This document shows, one piece after another, positions 19,670-21,505 of a stretch of 21,505 bases of DNA (position 1 is the first letter of the stretch; every line of letters starts with the position of its first letter). Source of the stretch: Pseudomonadota bacterium (GTDB lineage: Bacteria; Pseudomonadota; Alphaproteobacteria; Kiloniellales; J153); assembly GCA_022572105.1 (NCBI GenBank), contig JACZWN010000028.1, positions 1 through 21,505 of the forward strand. Direction: 5' to 3'. Made by a program: the position numbers and the translations under genes. The notes below the pieces were generated by a model. The model saw only the letters and a program-made list of their open reading frames with translations. It was not told the DNA's origin and searched no databases.

Positions 19670-20752
19670 ATGCCCGGGAACTCCTTCGGACAGGCCTTTC
19701 GATACACCACCTGGGGCGAGAGCCACGGGCCCGCCATCGGCTGCGTCATCGACGGCGTGCCGCCGGGCATGCCGCTCTCCGAGGCCGACATCCAGCCCTG
19801 GCTCGACCGGCGCCGGCCCGGGCAATCGCGCCACACCACCCAACGCCAGGAGCCGGACAAGGCGCGCCTGCTCTCGGGCGTCTTCGAGGGCCTGACCACG
19901 GGCACGCCGATTTCCTTCGTGGTCGAGAACCAGGACGTGCGCTCCAAGGACTACGACGCCATCAAGGACAAGTTCCGCCCGGGCCACGCCGAATACGCCT
20001 ACTGGAAGAAGTACGGCCACTACGACACCCGCGGCGGCGGGCGCTCGAGCGCGCGCGAGACCGCCATGCGGGTCGCCGCCGGCGCGGTCGCGCGCAAGGT
20101 GCTGAATCACTTGCTGGAGGCCCCGGTCACGATCCGCGGGGGCCTGGTGCAGATGGGCCCGCACGCCATCGAGCGCGCGCGCTGGGACTGGGCCGAGGTC
20201 GAGAACAACCCCTTCTGGTGCCCGGACCCGGAGGCCGCCAAGGCCTGGGAGGGGTTCCTGGACGAGGTGCGCAAGGCCGGCTCCTCGACCGGCGCGGTGA
20301 TCGAGGTCACGGCCGCAGGCGTGCCCGCCGGCCTGGGCGAGCCGGTCTACGACAAGCTGGACGCGGATCTGGCCAAGGCCATGATGTCGATCAACGCGGT
20401 GAAATCGGTCGAGATCGGCGCCGGCTTAAGCGCCGCCGCGCTCTCGGGCGAGGACAACGCCGACGAGATGCGCATGGCCGGCGAGGACGTGGAATTCCTG
20501 TCCAACAACGCCGGCGGCGTGCTCGGCGGCATCTCGACCGGCCAGGACGTGGTGGTGCGCTTCGCGGTCAAGCCGACCAGCTCGATCCTGACCCCGCGCA
20601 AGACCGTGGACCGCTTCGGCCAAAACACCGAGATCTCGACCAAGGGCCGCCACGACCCCTGCGTCGGCATCCGCGCGGTGCCCATCGGCGAGGCCATGAT
20701 GGCGATCGTGCTCGCCGACCACCTGCTGCGCCAGCGCGCCCAGTGCGGGTGA
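19670..20752 (+). CDS. aroC: Chorismate synthase
   Basis: AroC converts 5-enolpyruvylshikimate-3-phosphate to chorismate with reduced FMN, the last common step of aromatic amino acid synthesis (cytoplasm, tetramer). It is 360 residues, practically the length of the E. coli enzyme. Conserved blocks: GNSFGQAFRYTTWGESHG (residues 3-20), DRRRPGQSRHTTQRQEPD, GVFEGLTTGTPISF, FRPGHAEYAYWKKYG, GGGRSSARETAMRVAAGAVA, then LSNNAGGVLGGISTGQDVVV and KTVDRFGQNTEISTKGRHDP. The start is fixed by the conserved N-terminus; no proper ribosome site is visible because a 14-bp tandem repeat occupies that place. It follows fabI by 143 bp and may be co-transcribed with it. Confidence 0.97.
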   Translation: MPGNSFGQAFRYTTWGESHGPAIGCVIDGVPPGMPLSEADIQPWLDRRRPGQSRHTTQRQEPDKARLLSGVFEGLTTGTPISFVVENQDVRSKDYDAIKDKFRPGHAEYAYWKKYGHYDTRGGGRSSARETAMRVAAGAVARKVLNHLLEAPVTIRGGLVQMGPHAIERARWDWAEVENNPFWCPDPEAAKAWEGFLDEVRKAGSSTGAVIEVTAAGVPAGLGEPVYDKLDADLAKAMMSINAVKSVEIGAGLSAAALSGEDNADEMRMAGEDVEFLSNNAGGVLGGISTGQDVVVRFAVKPTSSILTPRKTVDRFGQNTEISTKGRHDPCVGIRAVPIGEAMMAIVLADHLLRQRAQCG

Positions 20753-20805
20753 CCTACGAAGCTTCGCCACGCGTTGAAACGAGCACTAGCCGAGAGAACC
20801 CCGTC

Positions 20806-21147
20806 ATGACCCTGATCGACACCGACGTCATCGAGGACTACCACGCCCACGTCTATTACGACGCGGCCAGCAAGGAGACCGCGGCGCGCCTGCGCTCAGG
20901 CGTCGAGGATCGCTTCGAGGTCACCATGGGGCGCTGGCACGACCGCCCGGTCGGCCCGCACCCGCGCTGGAGCTATCAGATCGCCTTCAAGCCGGAGATC
21001 TTCGGCGCGCTCGTGCCCTGGCTCGCGCTCAACCGCGAGGGCCTGGTGATCTTCGTCCACCCGAACACCGGCCAGGACCTGCCCGACCACGCCGAGCACG
21101 CCATCTGGCTGGGCGAGACGGTCGCGCTCGACCTGAGCGTTCTCTGA
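20806..21147 (+). CDS. DOPA 4,5-dioxygenase family protein
   Basis: A 113-residue soluble protein of the small DOPA-dioxygenase-like family (ferredoxin-like fold), found in fungi and many bacteria. Marks: DYHAHVYYD (His13, His15), GPHPRWSYQIAF (His51), and VHPNTGQDLPDHAEHAIWLG (His84, His94, His97). The histidine-rich pattern is consistent with a metal site for extradiol cleavage of catechols, but bacterial members are mostly uncharacterised and the physiological substrate is unknown. A CGAGAG site lies some ten bases ahead of the ATG. It is 53 bp downstream of aroC and is probably the last gene of that unit; a terminator-like hairpin overlaps its stop codon. A link to aromatic metabolism through aroC is tempting but unproven. 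Confidence 0.85.
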   Translation: MTLIDTDVIEDYHAHVYYDAASKETAARLRSGVEDRFEVTMGRWHDRPVGPHPRWSYQIAFKPEIFGALVPWLALNREGLVIFVHPNTGQDLPDHAEHAIWLGETVALDLSVL

Positions 21148-21167
21148 GCCGCGGCCAGCGCTTTTTT
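21144..21167 (+). terminator. Probable terminator after the DOPA-dioxygenase-like gene
   Basis: CTG-a-GC (21144-21149) pairs with GC-CAG (21154-21158) around CGCG, a short stem with one bulge, followed by CGC and six T (21162-21167). The T run is the best part; the stem is short and overlaps the stop codon. Confidence 0.45.
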
Positions 21168-21178
21168 CCCAGGCCTTT

Positions 21179-21199
21179 GGACCACGGCGGACCACGGCG
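21179..21199. repeat. 10-bp exact tandem duplication
   Basis: GGACCACGGC occurs twice (21179-21188, 21189-21198) in the 63-bp gap between the convergent DOPA-dioxygenase-like and methyltransferase genes. No function is evident. Confidence 0.65.
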
Positions 21200-21210
21200 C
21201 TCCCGCCCTG

Positions 21211-21505
21211 CTAGCGCCGGAAGCTGGCCACCAGCTCCAGGTGGCCGGTCCAGGGGAACTGGTCGATGGGGCTGACCTCGACCAGGGTGAAGCCGCCGTC
21301 GACCAGGGTCCGGGCGTCGCGCGCGAAGGTGTTGGGGTTGCACGAGACCGCGATTGCCGCCGGCACCGAGGATCGGGCGATCTCCGCGGCCTGCTCGCGG
21401 GCGCCGGCGCGCGGCGGGTCGAAGACGACGCAGTCACCGCCCTCCAGGTCCTCGGCCAACACCGGCGCCCGCGCCAGGTCCTGCGCCGTCACCGTGATGC
21501 GCCCG
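21211..21505 (-). CDS. Class I SAM-dependent RNA (uracil-5) methyltransferase, C-terminal part (TrmA/RlmD family)
   Basis: The last 98 codons of a gene that continues beyond the right edge. The visible part contains VVFDPPRAGAREQAAEIA, then AVSCNPNTFARDARTLVDGG and PIDQFPWTGHLELVASFRR. These are the closing motifs of the RumA/RlmD/TrmA family: the DPPRAG block and the SCNPxTFARD block, whose Cys is the nucleophile attacking C6 of the target uracil. The enzyme would methylate uracil-5 in tRNA or 23S rRNA; which one cannot be told without the N-terminal half (TRAM domain, Fe-S cysteines). It is convergent with the DOPA-dioxygenase-like gene. Confidence 0.93.
   Translation of the reverse strand, partial: GRITVTAQDLARAPVLAEDLEGGDCVVFDPPRAGAREQAAEIARSSVPAAIAVSCNPNTFARDARTLVDGGFTLVEVSPIDQFPWTGHLELVASFRR

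Noticed and set aside
18683..20752. 689-codon frame that would fuse upstream sequence to AroC
   Set aside because: The first part is the wrong frame of fabI; AroC begins at 19670 with its conserved N-terminus.
3000..21199. Direct repeats as a CRISPR array or mobile-element target duplications
   Set aside because: Copies are immediately adjacent with no spacers, units are unrelated to each other, and no inserted element lies between copies.

Overview
The window is GC-rich DNA (clearly above 60% G+C by eye) that looks like the chromosome of a free-living alphaproteobacterium, probably near the Rhodospirillales. Supporting signs are a 5-aminolevulinate synthase (the C4 haem route typical of alphaproteobacteria), FabI next to AroC, a CbpA/CbpM-type DnaJ pair, a 17 kDa surface-antigen lipoprotein and typical alphaproteobacterial ABC solute-uptake operons. 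I see no prophage, transposase, CRISPR array, rRNA or tRNA.

Layout. (1) 1-2919, minus strand: a dipeptide-type ABC uptake operon (binding protein, then a permease running off the left edge, with a strong hairpin between them). Upstream lie a 46-residue remnant of an amidohydrolase C-terminus and a divergent DapB-family reductase lacking the usual first catalytic histidine. (2) 3092-5815, plus strand: a class III omega-aminotransferase and hemA. (3) 6116-11457, plus strand: a PotA/D/B/C-like polyamine-type ABC importer (ATPase, binding protein, two permeases) followed one base later by a secreted DUF1194 von-Willebrand-like protein. (4) 11611-12147: a PadR-like regulator, convergent with (5) a minus-strand group pdxH, a CDF metal-efflux protein, a conserved 126-residue unknown and an SDR oxidoreductase. 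(6) 15258-17187, plus strand: a glycine-zipper lipoprotein, then dnaJ/cbpA-like and cbpM-like genes, convergent with a YihY/BrkB membrane protein. (7) 18687-21147, plus strand: fabI, aroC and a DOPA-dioxygenase-like protein, convergent with the C-terminus of an RNA (uracil-5) methyltransferase at the right edge.

How the genes work together: the two ABC systems import peptides and polyamine-like solutes; the omega-aminotransferase and DapB-like reductase could process imported amines or amino acids (inference). PLP links pdxH in a loose way to the two PLP enzymes. The right half is mostly housekeeping (fatty acid, chorismate, haem, B6, protein folding).

The most unusual signal is not a gene. 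Most of the longer intergenic gaps carry a two-copy head-to-tail duplication of 10-19 bp (3000, 6116, 12151, 13366, 15126, 15851, 19641, 21179, and a degenerate three-copy one at 18620). Several sit exactly on gene-control points: one duplicates the start codon of the ABC ATPase and creates a small overlapping upstream ORF, one covers the SDR stop codon, one lies between divergent promoters, and one takes the place of the Shine-Dalgarno region of aroC. I see no convincing complete novel system; the best leads are these duplications, the DapB-like enzyme, the permease with a large extra periplasmic domain, and the DUF1194 partner of the importer.
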